From contig JAPLJF010000034.1 in assembly GCA_026388715.1 (NCBI GenBank), positions 1 to 64,000 of the forward strand: a DNA stretch of 64,000 nucleotides, in the 5' to 3' direction. Both the position numbers and the translations under genes were made by a program. The notes below the pieces were generated by a model. The model was not told the origin of the DNA. It searched no databases and saw nothing but the letters and a program-made list of their open reading frames with translations. Shown here in pieces: positions 55,114 through 63,363 of this stretch. Source of the DNA: Deltaproteobacteria bacterium. Its GTDB lineage: Bacteria > Desulfobacterota > Desulfobulbia > Desulfobulbales > Desulfocapsaceae. The stretch's first letter is position 1, and each line of letters starts with the position of its first letter.

Positions 55114-55131
55114 TGATTCATCGATGAATCA
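55114..55131. promoter_or_regulatory. 18-bp perfect palindrome upstream of cdaA
   Basis: TGATTCATCGATGAATCA is a perfect dyad 55 bases upstream of the chosen cdaA start, in the 260-base gap between cdaA and the divergent DUF748 gene. It could be an operator for either gene. The rest of the gap contains short GGGA/CAGG-rich low-complexity sequence next to cdaA and no supported gene. Confidence 0.4.
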
Positions 55132-55318
55132 TCTAGCTGATAATCCCTGACCTTCCAGACATCGTTTTCTTTTTTTGAGTGTACAGCATAGACTCCGCTT
55201 CTTTCAAGACATACTTTACATAAAAGTTGAAAGTTGAAAGTCAAAGATGTTAGGTTGCGGTATATTATTTTTTTCATGAATACCTTTTTGCACTCTAAAA
55301 TCTGAACTCTGATCAATC

Positions 55319-58300
55319 ATGTCTGATCGTTTTGGCGCCATCTCCATCAATCCTGAGCCCGCTCCTCCTTCTGAGCGTCCAAAAAGACCAAAGGCAAAGC
55401 CAGTACCGCCGTCACGGCCCACACCTGACAAATCAGCTGTGGGGCCAAAAAAATCAAGGCGCTGGTTCATCCTGGCTGCTCTTCCGGTTTTTCTCATTGC
55501 GGCCTACAGCGCCGCCGGTTTTTTCCTCGCCCCGGCGCTGCTGACAAGATACCTCTCTAACTCCCTCCAACAAGCTGCCGACATAGGTCTGACTGCGGGC
55601 GAGGCACACTTTAATCCCTTTACCATGCGCCTGCAACTGGACGATGTTTCGACAATAGCCACCACTGACGTCAATCAGCCCCCGACGCCGGAAACTACGC
55701 TCCTGCACATTGATCATGTCCTCATCAACCTGCACCTGATTGCCCTGCTGCACAACAGTCTTGCCTGCAATAGTCTGGAGATTAAAGGACTGACCGCGTC
55801 AGTCATCCGCTACCCGGACAAATCGTACAACCTGCCCGCTCTGGCCTCGGAAAACACCACTGAAAACAACAGCAAGGCCGAAACCGACTCCCTGTCCCGT
55901 CTGCCCCTGCTCTTTTCCCTGAACAATATCACGATCACCGACAGCAGAATTTTCTTTGATGACCGCCTGAATGGGAAAAAACACAGCGTGGAGCAGATCA
56001 AACTGGATCTTCCAACCCTCTCCAACTTCTCCTTTGAGGCCGGGGAGTACATCCGCCCCCACTTTTCCGCCATCATCAACGGCAGCCCGGTGGAACTGAC
56101 CGGTGAGGCCGCGTTACCAGGTGAAAAGGGTCAAAATGGACTGAAGACCAATCTCGCCTGCACTCTCCAGAATCTCGACCTGCCTCTCTATTTTGCCTAC
56201 CTGCCGAAATCTATGCCCCTGGTTCTTGACAAGGGCAAAGGCGAAGGCAAGATCCAGATTTCATTTACCCCAAAAGACAAAAAAGGAGGCCGTCTGACCG
56301 TTGGCTTCCAACTAACGACAACCGGGATCGAACTGGCCAACACCGAGCACTCCCTGGCCATGACCGCACCCTCAATGCAGATCGAGGGAAGCCTGCAACC
56401 ACTTGATGGCGCTCTGCACCTCCACAACCTGCACATCCTGCAGCCACAATTCTCAGCAGATCAGGGTCACTTTTCACAGGATATGGCCCAGCTCTTTTCC
56501 GGACCTGCCACAAGCAAGGACGCGCCGGAACAGCCGCAACATCACCTGGACATTGACTCGCTCACCGTCGAAAATGGCGCTCTACAACTCACCGACAAAG
56601 AGCAAAAAGGCGCTTTGCCACCCTGGACAACGATCCAGATCCAAGTGAAAAATTTCAGCACCGCCTCAGAGCAGGGCCGGGACAAGGGCACATTTACCCT
56701 CAGCAGCAAACAGGAAAAAACCAATGCGGCCCTGAGCTGGCAAGGATCCTTTAACGACCGGGGCATACCAGGCGGCGCCCTGCAACTGGGCAATATCCAG
56801 GCCGGCACCCTTCTCTCCTTCGTTGATCCGGTTCAGGCAAAAAACGCGACAGGGGCTGCCAGTCTGCACGGCCACTTCAGCTTTGACCCGACAACGAAGC
56901 ACTCCGGCATGATCACCTTGATCGACGCTACGACCGAAGTGCATGATCTGACACTGCTTGACCAGAAACAGACATGGCTTGCGGCCAAAAAGGTACAGAT
57001 CACCGGCACAAAGTTCAAAGAAGGCAACCTTGACTTGGGGACCATTGCCCTTACCGAGAGCGTCCTCATCCTCCATCAGGACAAGCTTCCACCATTTCTG
57101 CAAAGTTTCGGCGCCGACAAAAAACCCATCCTGATACAAGGAATTGATTTTTCAGGAAAGGCTACTCTCCACCCTCAAAAAGAAAAGATGCCGGCCCTGG
57201 AGCTGTCCGAACTGCACATGAAGACCGGCAGCCTGACGGCTAAAGGCGCCAGTCAAAACAACTTCGAGTTTGCGGCCAGGATCAACCAGACAGGCATGTT
57301 GAAGGCGCAAGGCCTGGTCTCTCTGTTTCCTGTGCGTGCCTCGCTCTCCCTGGCTCTGGCCGCTATCAGCTCAGAGCAGGTTGCACCCTGGCTTCCCGAT
57401 GCGCCCCTGTTTCAACAAGGCAGGGCCAGCGTGCATGGCCAGGGGACCTACCGTTATCCTGAATCCAGCTTTACCGGCACCTTGCAGCTGAGCGAGGCCC
57501 TGATTCGGGATGACGAAAAAAGTCCCGGCCTGGCCGCAAGCAAGATTGAGCTCAACGATGTCACCATCAAGACCAATCCGCTCCGCATCGGCATGAAGGA
57601 ACTGATCCTTGACGCCCCGAAACTCACCTGGAAGCTGGAGACAGACGGCCCCGGGCCGGTGGCCCAGATCGCCTCCTTTCTCCGCAATCTGCTCTCCCAG
57701 CCACAAAACAGGAAAAATCAGCAACAAAATGCTGGCGACTCCGTTCTGTCTGGTATCCAGAGGATCAGCTTTGATAACGCCACCATCAGCCATGAAGACC
57801 TGCGACTCGACCCACCCTGGTCAGCGTTAATCAGTCAGGTCAAAGGCCAGATCACCAATCCGCATGAAAAGAGTGACGCGGGCGCAAGCCTTGAGCTCTC
57901 AGGCCTTCTTGACACTGTGCCCTTTACCCTGTCCGGCTCTGGAGATTTTTTGACCGGTAAGGGTAACTCTACAACAAAACTCAACCTCAACGGATTTCCG
58001 CTTCTGCCGCTTGCAGCACAGATCACTCCGCTCCTTGATATCAACCCCAAGGCCGGCAGTTTTAATCTCTCCTGCAGCCACACCCTGCAAAATGGCGAAG
58101 AACAGGGAGAGGCGGCCTTTCTCTTCTCCGGGCTCAACCCTGGTTCCGCGAAATCGGAGACCGCCCTACCACTGGCCTTGCTTGCAGACAGCCAGGATCA
58201 GATGAAACTCCTGGTGCCGCTGGCCAAAGACAGCACCCAACCCCTGCTCAAGCAGACTATCGCCACCTTCCAGGCCCTGATGGTCAAGGCCAAGGAGGCG

Positions 58301-58882
58301 CCCTTGCTGCCGGCAGGAGCCGAGTTTACAGACCTTCACGACAAACAGTCTATCCCGTTCCCCGCCGGCCAAAGCACATTTGACGTGAACAGAAGCAGCA
58401 ACGGCCAGGAAACCTTGCGCCGTTTTAAGGCCCTGCTGGCCGCTCACCCTCATCTTGGCCTGACCCTTACCGGCATGGCCGACCCAATCCATGACCGGGC
58501 CGCGCTTTTGAAGACACTGGAAGAAAAAGAAAGAAAACGGGTGGCCCTGAAAAACGAGCAACAATTACAGGCGTGGCAAAAAAAACAAAAAGAAAAAGAA
58601 AAACAGCAAGCACCTCCCCAAATACCGCTACCGGGAAAGATCATCGAACAGGATATCCCCATTCAGGAGGCCCGGCCCGCCCTGCTTAAGCCTGAACCGG
58701 TCACAGTCTCAGACACCACTCTCTATGACCTTGCCCAGGAGCGGGCTTTACAGGTGTACGACTTCTGCACTACTGATCTTGGCATCACTTCGGAACGGAT
58801 CAGCCTCCAGGAAAAGAGCCAACTTAGCACCCCGGAGACAGCAGGAAACCTGGTGAAGATCGGGCTCAGGCCGTTATTCTAA
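55319..58882 (+). CDS. DUF748-family large envelope protein
   Basis: A 1187-residue protein. The first ~45 residues are Pro/Lys-rich and cytoplasmic, followed by one membrane helix (WFILAALPVFLIAAYSAAGFFLAPALL, ~49-75). A very long beta-rich periplasmic part with AsmA/DUF748 repeats comes next (for example IDHVLINLHLIALLHNSLACNSLEIKG). The C-terminal ~150 residues include FPAGQSTFDVNRSSNGQETLRRFKALL and a charged coiled segment (EKERKRVALKNEQQ). DUF748 proteins are AsmA-like and thought to help move lipid across the periplasm. With TamB, it is the second such protein in the window. Confidence 0.85.
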   Translation: MSDRFGAISINPEPAPPSERPKRPKAKPVPPSRPTPDKSAVGPKKSRRWFILAALPVFLIAAYSAAGFFLAPALLTRYLSNSLQQAADIGLTAGEAHFNPFTMRLQLDDVSTIATTDVNQPPTPETTLLHIDHVLINLHLIALLHNSLACNSLEIKGLTASVIRYPDKSYNLPALASENTTENNSKAETDSLSRLPLLFSLNNITITDSRIFFDDRLNGKKHSVEQIKLDLPTLSNFSFEAGEYIRPHFSAIINGSPVELTGEAALPGEKGQNGLKTNLACTLQNLDLPLYFAYLPKSMPLVLDKGKGEGKIQISFTPKDKKGGRLTVGFQLTTTGIELANTEHSLAMTAPSMQIEGSLQPLDGALHLHNLHILQPQFSADQGHFSQDMAQLFSGPATSKDAPEQPQHHLDIDSLTVENGALQLTDKEQKGALPPWTTIQIQVKNFSTASEQGRDKGTFTLSSKQEKTNAALSWQGSFNDRGIPGGALQLGNIQAGTLLSFVDPVQAKNATGAASLHGHFSFDPTTKHSGMITLIDATTEVHDLTLLDQKQTWLAAKKVQITGTKFKEGNLDLGTIALTESVLILHQDKLPPFLQSFGADKKPILIQGIDFSGKATLHPQKEKMPALELSELHMKTGSLTAKGASQNNFEFAARINQTGMLKAQGLVSLFPVRASLSLALAAISSEQVAPWLPDAPLFQQGRASVHGQGTYRYPESSFTGTLQLSEALIRDDEKSPGLAASKIELNDVTIKTNPLRIGMKELILDAPKLTWKLETDGPGPVAQIASFLRNLLSQPQNRKNQQQNAGDSVLSGIQRISFDNATISHEDLRLDPPWSALISQVKGQITNPHEKSDAGASLELSGLLDTVPFTLSGSGDFLTGKGNSTTKLNLNGFPLLPLAAQITPLLDINPKAGSFNLSCSHTLQNGEEQGEAAFLFSGLNPGSAKSETALPLALLADSQDQMKLLVPLAKDSTQPLLKQTIATFQALMVKAKEAPLLPAGAEFTDLHDKQSIPFPAGQSTFDVNRSSNGQETLRRFKALLAAHPHLGLTLTGMADPIHDRAALLKTLEEKERKRVALKNEQQLQAWQKKQKEKEKQQAPPQIPLPGKIIEQDIPIQEARPALLKPEPVTVSDTTLYDLAQERALQVYDFCTTDLGITSERISLQEKSQLSTPETAGNLVKIGLRPLF

Positions 58883-58904
58883 AACAACCACAACATCAAA
58901 ATAT

Positions 58905-59098
58905 CTTAACCGGCATAAGGTTCCGTAATAAAATGGTCAGGTCGCTCTTCATCCATTCGCCACAGCTCCTGGTATGTTGTTATCGGCAAGACGCCACTCA
59001 AGGAAACAGTCGGAAATGATTGGCTCTTTCCTTGAAGAGGCATAAGGTGTCGTAATAAAATAAGCAAAAAAGCACTGCTTATTTCATAACGACACCTA
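58905..59098. repeat. Family A intergenic repeat, copy A6 (double)
   Basis: ACCGGCATAAGGTTCCGTAATAAAATGGTCAGG starts a first, eroded half. The right half is a sharp inverted repeat: AGGTGTCGTAATAAAATAAGC (59045-59065) with GCTTATTTCATAACGACACCT (59077-59097), 19 of 21 pairs, and an AAAAAAGCACT loop. It is nearly identical to part of copy A8. It fills the gap between the DUF748 gene and the next membrane protein. Confidence 0.8.
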
Positions 59099-59119
59099 AA
59101 TATATTAAACAGGCAAAAA

Positions 59120-59548
59120 ATGAGCGCGCTACCTTTTCAAATATCATACACAACCTTACTTGAATGGCTGGGGCTGCTTTCAGCGGCAACCTTTCTCATC
59201 AGTCTGCTGCTCATCCCCTTTCTTATCTCCAGGGCCTCTGCCAATTATTTTCTCATTCATGCCACGATTGTGGAACAACGGCATAAACGTCATCCCGCTA
59301 TCGCCCTGTTGATCAAGGTCATCAGAAACAGCCTGGGGTACTTCCTGTGTCTTGCCGGATTCATCATGCTTTTCCTCCCCGGCCAGGGTATCCTCACCAT
59401 TCTGATTGGGGTTTCTCTCCTTGATGTCCCCTTCAGACATAAAGCGCTGAATGTCCTGATCCACCGGCCGGCCCTTCAGCACGCATTGAACTGGATTCGC
59501 CAGAAAACAGGACATCCGCCCTTTAATTTCCCGCCAACGCCGTTATAA
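59120..59548 (+). CDS. Small membrane protein with a PGPGW-like motif
   Basis: A 142-residue protein with three hydrophobic segments: ~12-38 (LLEWLGLLSAATFLISLLLIPFLIS), ~70-86 and ~88-104. The core RNSLGYFLCLAGFIMLFLPGQGILTILIGVSLLDVPFR matches the PGPGW/TIGR02611-type transmembrane family, in which FLPGxG is the hallmark. The function is unknown. The ATG has GGCAAAAA upstream, a poor site. It lies between repeats A6 and A7. Confidence 0.75.
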   Translation: MSALPFQISYTTLLEWLGLLSAATFLISLLLIPFLISRASANYFLIHATIVEQRHKRHPAIALLIKVIRNSLGYFLCLAGFIMLFLPGQGILTILIGVSLLDVPFRHKALNVLIHRPALQHALNWIRQKTGHPPFNFPPTPL

Positions 59549-59567
59549 AAAATAATACCGTCGCCTG

Positions 59568-59675
59568 AATGGCAAAAACGGCATAAGGAGCCATAACAAA
59601 ATGACCAGATCGTGTTTCCGCCGGGGCGATCCATGGCCAGCAAGATCTAATTATTCTCTGGCAACGGCTCCTAAA
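59568..59675. repeat. Family A intergenic repeat, copy A7
   Basis: TGAATGGCAAAAACGGCATAAGGAGCCATAACAAAATG begins the unit and GGCAACGGCTCCTAA ends it (59661-59675). The left extension TGAATGGC...CGGC matches copies A3 and A8. The arms are eroded but the ends TAAGGAGCC and GGCTCCTAA are perfect complements. Confidence 0.65.
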
Positions 59676-59736
59676 TAAAAAAGGCAAGGTAAACCATCCA
59701 CCCTGCCTTATCGCCCTTGAAATTTGTTTTCCTCAA

Positions 59737-60222
59737 TCAGGGAAGATCAAGCTCCTCCAGCATCCGAACCACCATTTTCAGATCATTGGCGTCAGGATGC
59801 CCCTTGGCCGCCGGGGCACAGACAAGCCAGGCAGGCTGCGGGCTTTCCTGGGCTGCTGTTTCCAGTGTCTTGGCGTCCACCTCACCTGGACAGGAAAAAG
59901 TGGCCCGCACATGGGCCCTGGCTGCAATCTCCCTGGCCTTCTTCATGGCATTTTCCGCATGCGCCGATCCCACGGCCGCGCCATGACTGGCAAAGAGGTA
60001 AACTTCCTGTCCCTCCTTCAATTTAGCAAGAAAGGCCTGAGAATCCGGATCGGGCTGACCTGCCTTGAGCCAGAAACCCACAGCCACAAAGTTGTATCCG
60101 GCTGGGTCCGGGGCATCGGTAACTGCCGCAATCTCCTTGTCTCCGCTCAGATATCCATACACCGCTTCGGCCAGTTTCCTGGTATTGCCACTCTTTGAAG
60201 AATAAACGACAAGACTTTTCAT
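59737..60222 (-). CDS. Flavodoxin-like protein
   Basis: A 161-residue flavodoxin. The FMN phosphate loop is SSKSGNTRKLA (8-18); the second loop is FWLKAGQPDPDSQAFLAKL, in place of the aromatic flavodoxin loop, and FASHGAAVGSA is the third. This spacing resembles the flavodoxin family that includes BilS-type proteins; a general electron-transfer role in an anaerobe is likely, with unknown partners. A GGAG ribosome site precedes the ATG. It is a single leftward gene between repeat A7 and mutY. Confidence 0.85.
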   Translation of the reverse strand: MKSLVVYSSKSGNTRKLAEAVYGYLSGDKEIAAVTDAPDPAGYNFVAVGFWLKAGQPDPDSQAFLAKLKEGQEVYLFASHGAAVGSAHAENAMKKAREIAARAHVRATFSCPGEVDAKTLETAAQESPQPAWLVCAPAAKGHPDANDLKMVVRMLEELDLP

Positions 60223-60397
60223 GATTTCTCCTTTTCATTTTGATGGTCTGTCTCTGCTCTCCTCAGTTTTACAAAACCGTTCATTTGTATTATGGATGAA
60301 GAAATTTAAAATTAAAAGGGCATACCTTCTTTTTCAGGAAACTTATGTGTATTTGCCTTAATTTTTTCACCCTTTCCTTGTCACTGTCAATACAGCC

Positions 60398-61582
60398 ATG
60401 TCATTTTCTCTCGCCCCGTTTCAACAGGCCCTGATCACCTGGTTTCACACGGAACAGCGCGCCCTGCCCTGGCGCCAAGGTTATGTCCCTTATCAGATCT
60501 GGATCTCAGAGATCATGCTCCAACAGACCCAGATGGAGAGAGTCACCCTGTTCTTTGACCGCTGGCTGCAACAGTTCCCGGACATCCACTCTCTGGCCCT
60601 GGCCCCGGAAGGCAAGGTGCTCAAGTGCTGGGAAGGACTTGGCTATTACAGCCGGGCCCGCAATATCCGCAAATGCGCCGGGATCATTGTCCGGGATCAT
60701 GACGGGATTATCCCCAGCGACCCGAAAACCCTGCTGGCCCTGCCTGGCATTGGTCCCTATACTGCCGGCGCCATCGCCTCCATCGCCTACAATCTCCCGG
60801 TTCCCTTGGTCGATGCCAATATCGGCCGGCTCTTTGCCCGGCTCTTCGATATCGATATCCCGCTGACGCAGGCAAAAAAACTCCTCTGGCAAAAGGCGGA
60901 AGGACTGGTGCCCGAAGACCAGGCCCGCTCCTTTAACCAGGGATTGATGGAACTAGGGGCGCTGATCTGTACCCCGAAAGATCCCGCCTGCGGGCAATGT
61001 CCCGTAAACCCCTTCTGCATCGCCCACCGGGATAAGCTGATCGCCGAACGTCCCATTCCGCAAAAAGGAAAAAAACAGATCACCATCGAAATGGCAACCG
61101 GTATTTTGATCCATCCGCAAGGAAATGGTCAGTTATTTATCCAGCAACGACTGGCCGATGATGTCTGGGGTAGTCTCTGGGAATTCCCCGGAGGCCGGCT
61201 CAAAGAAGGGGAGCGACCTGAACAGGCCGTTGTTCGCGAGTTTTTTGAAGAGACTGGATTTACCGTGCGGGTCGACAAGAAAATAACAACCACCATCCAT
61301 CATTACACCCGCTACAAGGTGATCCTTCACTGCTTCCTCTGTTCCTTTGACCTCCTTGAATCAGAGGCGCACCCAGACCCCATTCTCTATGCCGCCCAGG
61401 AATACCGCTGGGTACTCTTGCCCGAGTTGGCTGATTTTGCCTTCCCGGCAGGCCACAGAAAACTCATCGAGTTCATGAACATTCAACCTCTATTCTTTGA
61501 CTCAATAACGTCACGGGAAAGCCACACCAGCAGGAGCACGGGAAGCCCCATCAAGGCCGTCATGAGGAAAAAAGATTCATAG
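60398..61582 (+). CDS. mutY: A/G-specific adenine glycosylase MutY with an intact Nudix box
   Basis: MutY removes adenine opposite 8-oxoguanine. The 394-residue protein has catalytic Glu38 (ISEIMLQQTQ), the helix-hairpin-helix LLALPGIGPYTAGAI (~112-126), Asp139 in VDANIGRL and the [4Fe-4S] cysteines C-x6-C-x2-C-x5-C (CTPKDPACGQCPVNPFC). The C-terminal domain carries a complete Nudix box GRLKEGERPEQAVVREFFEE-TGF (~268-290), GX5EX7REUXEEXGU, unlike the catalytically dead Nudix-like domain of E. coli MutY. It may hydrolyse 8-oxo-dGTP as MutT does, making a fused GO-system enzyme. Its last ~100 bases overlap ampG on the opposite strand. Confidence 0.95.
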   Translation: MSFSLAPFQQALITWFHTEQRALPWRQGYVPYQIWISEIMLQQTQMERVTLFFDRWLQQFPDIHSLALAPEGKVLKCWEGLGYYSRARNIRKCAGIIVRDHDGIIPSDPKTLLALPGIGPYTAGAIASIAYNLPVPLVDANIGRLFARLFDIDIPLTQAKKLLWQKAEGLVPEDQARSFNQGLMELGALICTPKDPACGQCPVNPFCIAHRDKLIAERPIPQKGKKQITIEMATGILIHPQGNGQLFIQQRLADDVWGSLWEFPGGRLKEGERPEQAVVREFFEETGFTVRVDKKITTTIHHYTRYKVILHCFLCSFDLLESEAHPDPILYAAQEYRWVLLPELADFAFPAGHRKLIEFMNIQPLFFDSITSRESHTSRSTGSPIKAVMRKKDS

Positions 61583-63066
61583 CCCCAGGCGGCAACAATC
61601 GTCCCGGAATAGCCGCCAATAAGTTTGGGAAACAGGGTCATGAGCGAGCTGAACAGGGCATACTGGACTGCGGTAAAAGAGATATTGGTCAGACTGGAGA
61701 GAAAGGCAATAAAGGCGGTACTGGCAAGTCCGGAGCAAAAATTGTCAGCACCAATGACAAAAGTCAACACCGTCAGATCTGCGCCGCTTTGAGCCAGAAG
61801 CATGAACAGCAAATTGGCACCAACGGCCAGCAGGGCGCCGGCAAAGAGAATGACATACACCCCGAAACGCACGGTCAGCATCCCACCAAAAAAGCCGCCA
61901 ACCAGGGTCATGCCCAGGCCAAAGGTCTTGGTCACCGTGGCAATCACATTCTTGCTGAACCCCATATCCAGATAAAAGACGTTGGATACCACGCCGAGAA
62001 CGATATCTGAGACCCGGTAAAAACCGACGAGGAGGAGAAGCAAAATCGCCGTCTTTATGCCATATCTGCTAAAAAAATCCCGCAACGGGGCAACATAGGT
62101 CGCACGCACCACCTCCTGATCGACAATACCAAGCAGGACAGCGCCCCTGGCGACAACGACCGCCACCCCCAGAGCGAGCATCAGACGGCAAGACTCCACC
62201 ACAAACCCGACCAGTTCAACATGGGTTCCCGCTCCCTTAATAAATTTTTCCTTTGCGGAAGCGACAAGCGGGGCACTGAAAAAAAAGCCGCCGCCAAAAG
62301 AGGCCGCCACCAGCACAAACAGGATCAGAAATCGCAGATAGTGTTGCACCGAGTAGTGGTGCGTGTTGGCGCCCTCATTTATCTCTGGTTCCGTAATGCA
62401 CAGGGTGGTGATCACCCCGACAGACATGACCCCGGCCATGATCAGATAGGTCATCTGCCAGGCCTCAAAACGATACAGCTCCCTGGTCGTTCCAAAAAGG
62501 GTGGCCAGATACAGCGACCCGGCGCCGGCAACCAGCATCCCGATCCGGTAGCCGGCAACATAACTGGACGCGAGCAACGCCTGCATGGACACGCCGATAC
62601 ATTCGATGCGATAGGCGTCAATGACGATATCCTGAGTGGCAGAGGAAAATCCCAGCAGAACCGCGGCCAGGGCCATCGCGATCATCTTCCTCTCACCCAG
62701 AACCGGATTGGTACAGGCCATCCACACAATGGCTGCCATGATGGACAACTGGGCCACCAGCAGCCAGGAACGCCGCCTGCCCAGCTTACTGGTGAGCAGA
62801 GGCAGAGGCATCTTGTCGATGAGCGGGGCCCAGATGAACTTAAAGGAATAGCCAAGGGCGGCCCAACTGAAAAAAGTGACGGCGGCACGATCAATTCCAG
62901 CCTCACGCAACCAGACAGAGAGTGTGGAAAAAATCAGCAGAATTGGGATACCCGCAGAAAAACCCAGGAGAAACAAGATCAAGACCTGGGGATGCAGCCA
63001 GGCCTGGAACATTCGGTCACGGGCCGCAGTTTTCTCATTTTTCTTGCTCATTCTTGTCTTTTCCAT
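61483..63066 (-). CDS. ampG: AmpG-type muropeptide transporter (major facilitator superfamily)
   Basis: A 527-residue inner-membrane protein with about 12-14 membrane segments. The N-terminal block FLLGFSAGIPILLIFSTLSVWLREAGIDRAAVTFFSWAALGYSFKFIWAPLIDK (~36-90) is characteristic of AmpG permeases, which import GlcNAc-anhydroMurNAc peptides for recycling. GRRRSWLL is the MFS loop 2-3 motif, and VLLGFSSATQDIVIDAYRIE is the AmpG TM5 block. The start may be the second Met (63051, MSKKNEK). Import of muropeptides would feed the NamZ-like protein and GlmS/GlmM seen elsewhere here. Confidence 0.9.
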   Translation of the reverse strand: MEKTRMSKKNEKTAARDRMFQAWLHPQVLILFLLGFSAGIPILLIFSTLSVWLREAGIDRAAVTFFSWAALGYSFKFIWAPLIDKMPLPLLTSKLGRRRSWLLVAQLSIMAAIVWMACTNPVLGERKMIAMALAAVLLGFSSATQDIVIDAYRIECIGVSMQALLASSYVAGYRIGMLVAGAGSLYLATLFGTTRELYRFEAWQMTYLIMAGVMSVGVITTLCITEPEINEGANTHHYSVQHYLRFLILFVLVAASFGGGFFFSAPLVASAKEKFIKGAGTHVELVGFVVESCRLMLALGVAVVVARGAVLLGIVDQEVVRATYVAPLRDFFSRYGIKTAILLLLLVGFYRVSDIVLGVVSNVFYLDMGFSKNVIATVTKTFGLGMTLVGGFFGGMLTVRFGVYVILFAGALLAVGANLLFMLLAQSGADLTVLTFVIGADNFCSGLASTAFIAFLSSLTNISFTAVQYALFSSLMTLFPKLIGGYSGTIVAAWGYESFFLMTALMGLPVLLLVWLSRDVIESKNRG

Positions 63067-63113
63067 CCAATATGGTTATGCTACATATGATAATAACTGA
63101 TATTCTCTCACAA

Positions 63114-63293
63114 GCCGTTAAAATAAAATAACCATATTATTTAAATGGCCATAACGGCATAAGGAGCCATTATGAAATTTGCTAGACGCCACTCACAGAA
63201 ACAACCGGAAAAGATTAGCTATTTCTTTGAAGCGGCATAAGGTGCCGTAATAAAATAAGCAAAAAAGCACTGCTTATTTCATAACGGCACCTA
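63114..63293. repeat. Family A intergenic repeat, copy A8 (double)
   Basis: A first unit runs from GCCGTTAAAATAAAATAACC to GGCCATAACGGC, then the shared GGCATAAGGAGCCATTATGAAAT. The second half is an inverted repeat: AGGTGCCGTAATAAAATAAGC (63240-63260) with GCTTATTTCATAACGGCACCT (63272-63292). Apart from one base pair in each arm, it equals copy A6. It lies between ampG and cysS. Confidence 0.8.
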
Positions 63294-63363
63294 AAAAGCA
63301 GATACGTTTCTTTTTCTACTGAAATCATCGCCACAGATCAAGACATAAACACCTTTCATCCCC

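Noticed and set aside
55110-55316. 68-residue minus-strand ORF ahead of cdaA
   Set aside because: It ends in an ATGA overlap with the long cdaA ORF, which is suggestive, but the sequence has low-complexity stretches, no recognisable motif and covers the cdaA upstream region. Not strong enough to call.
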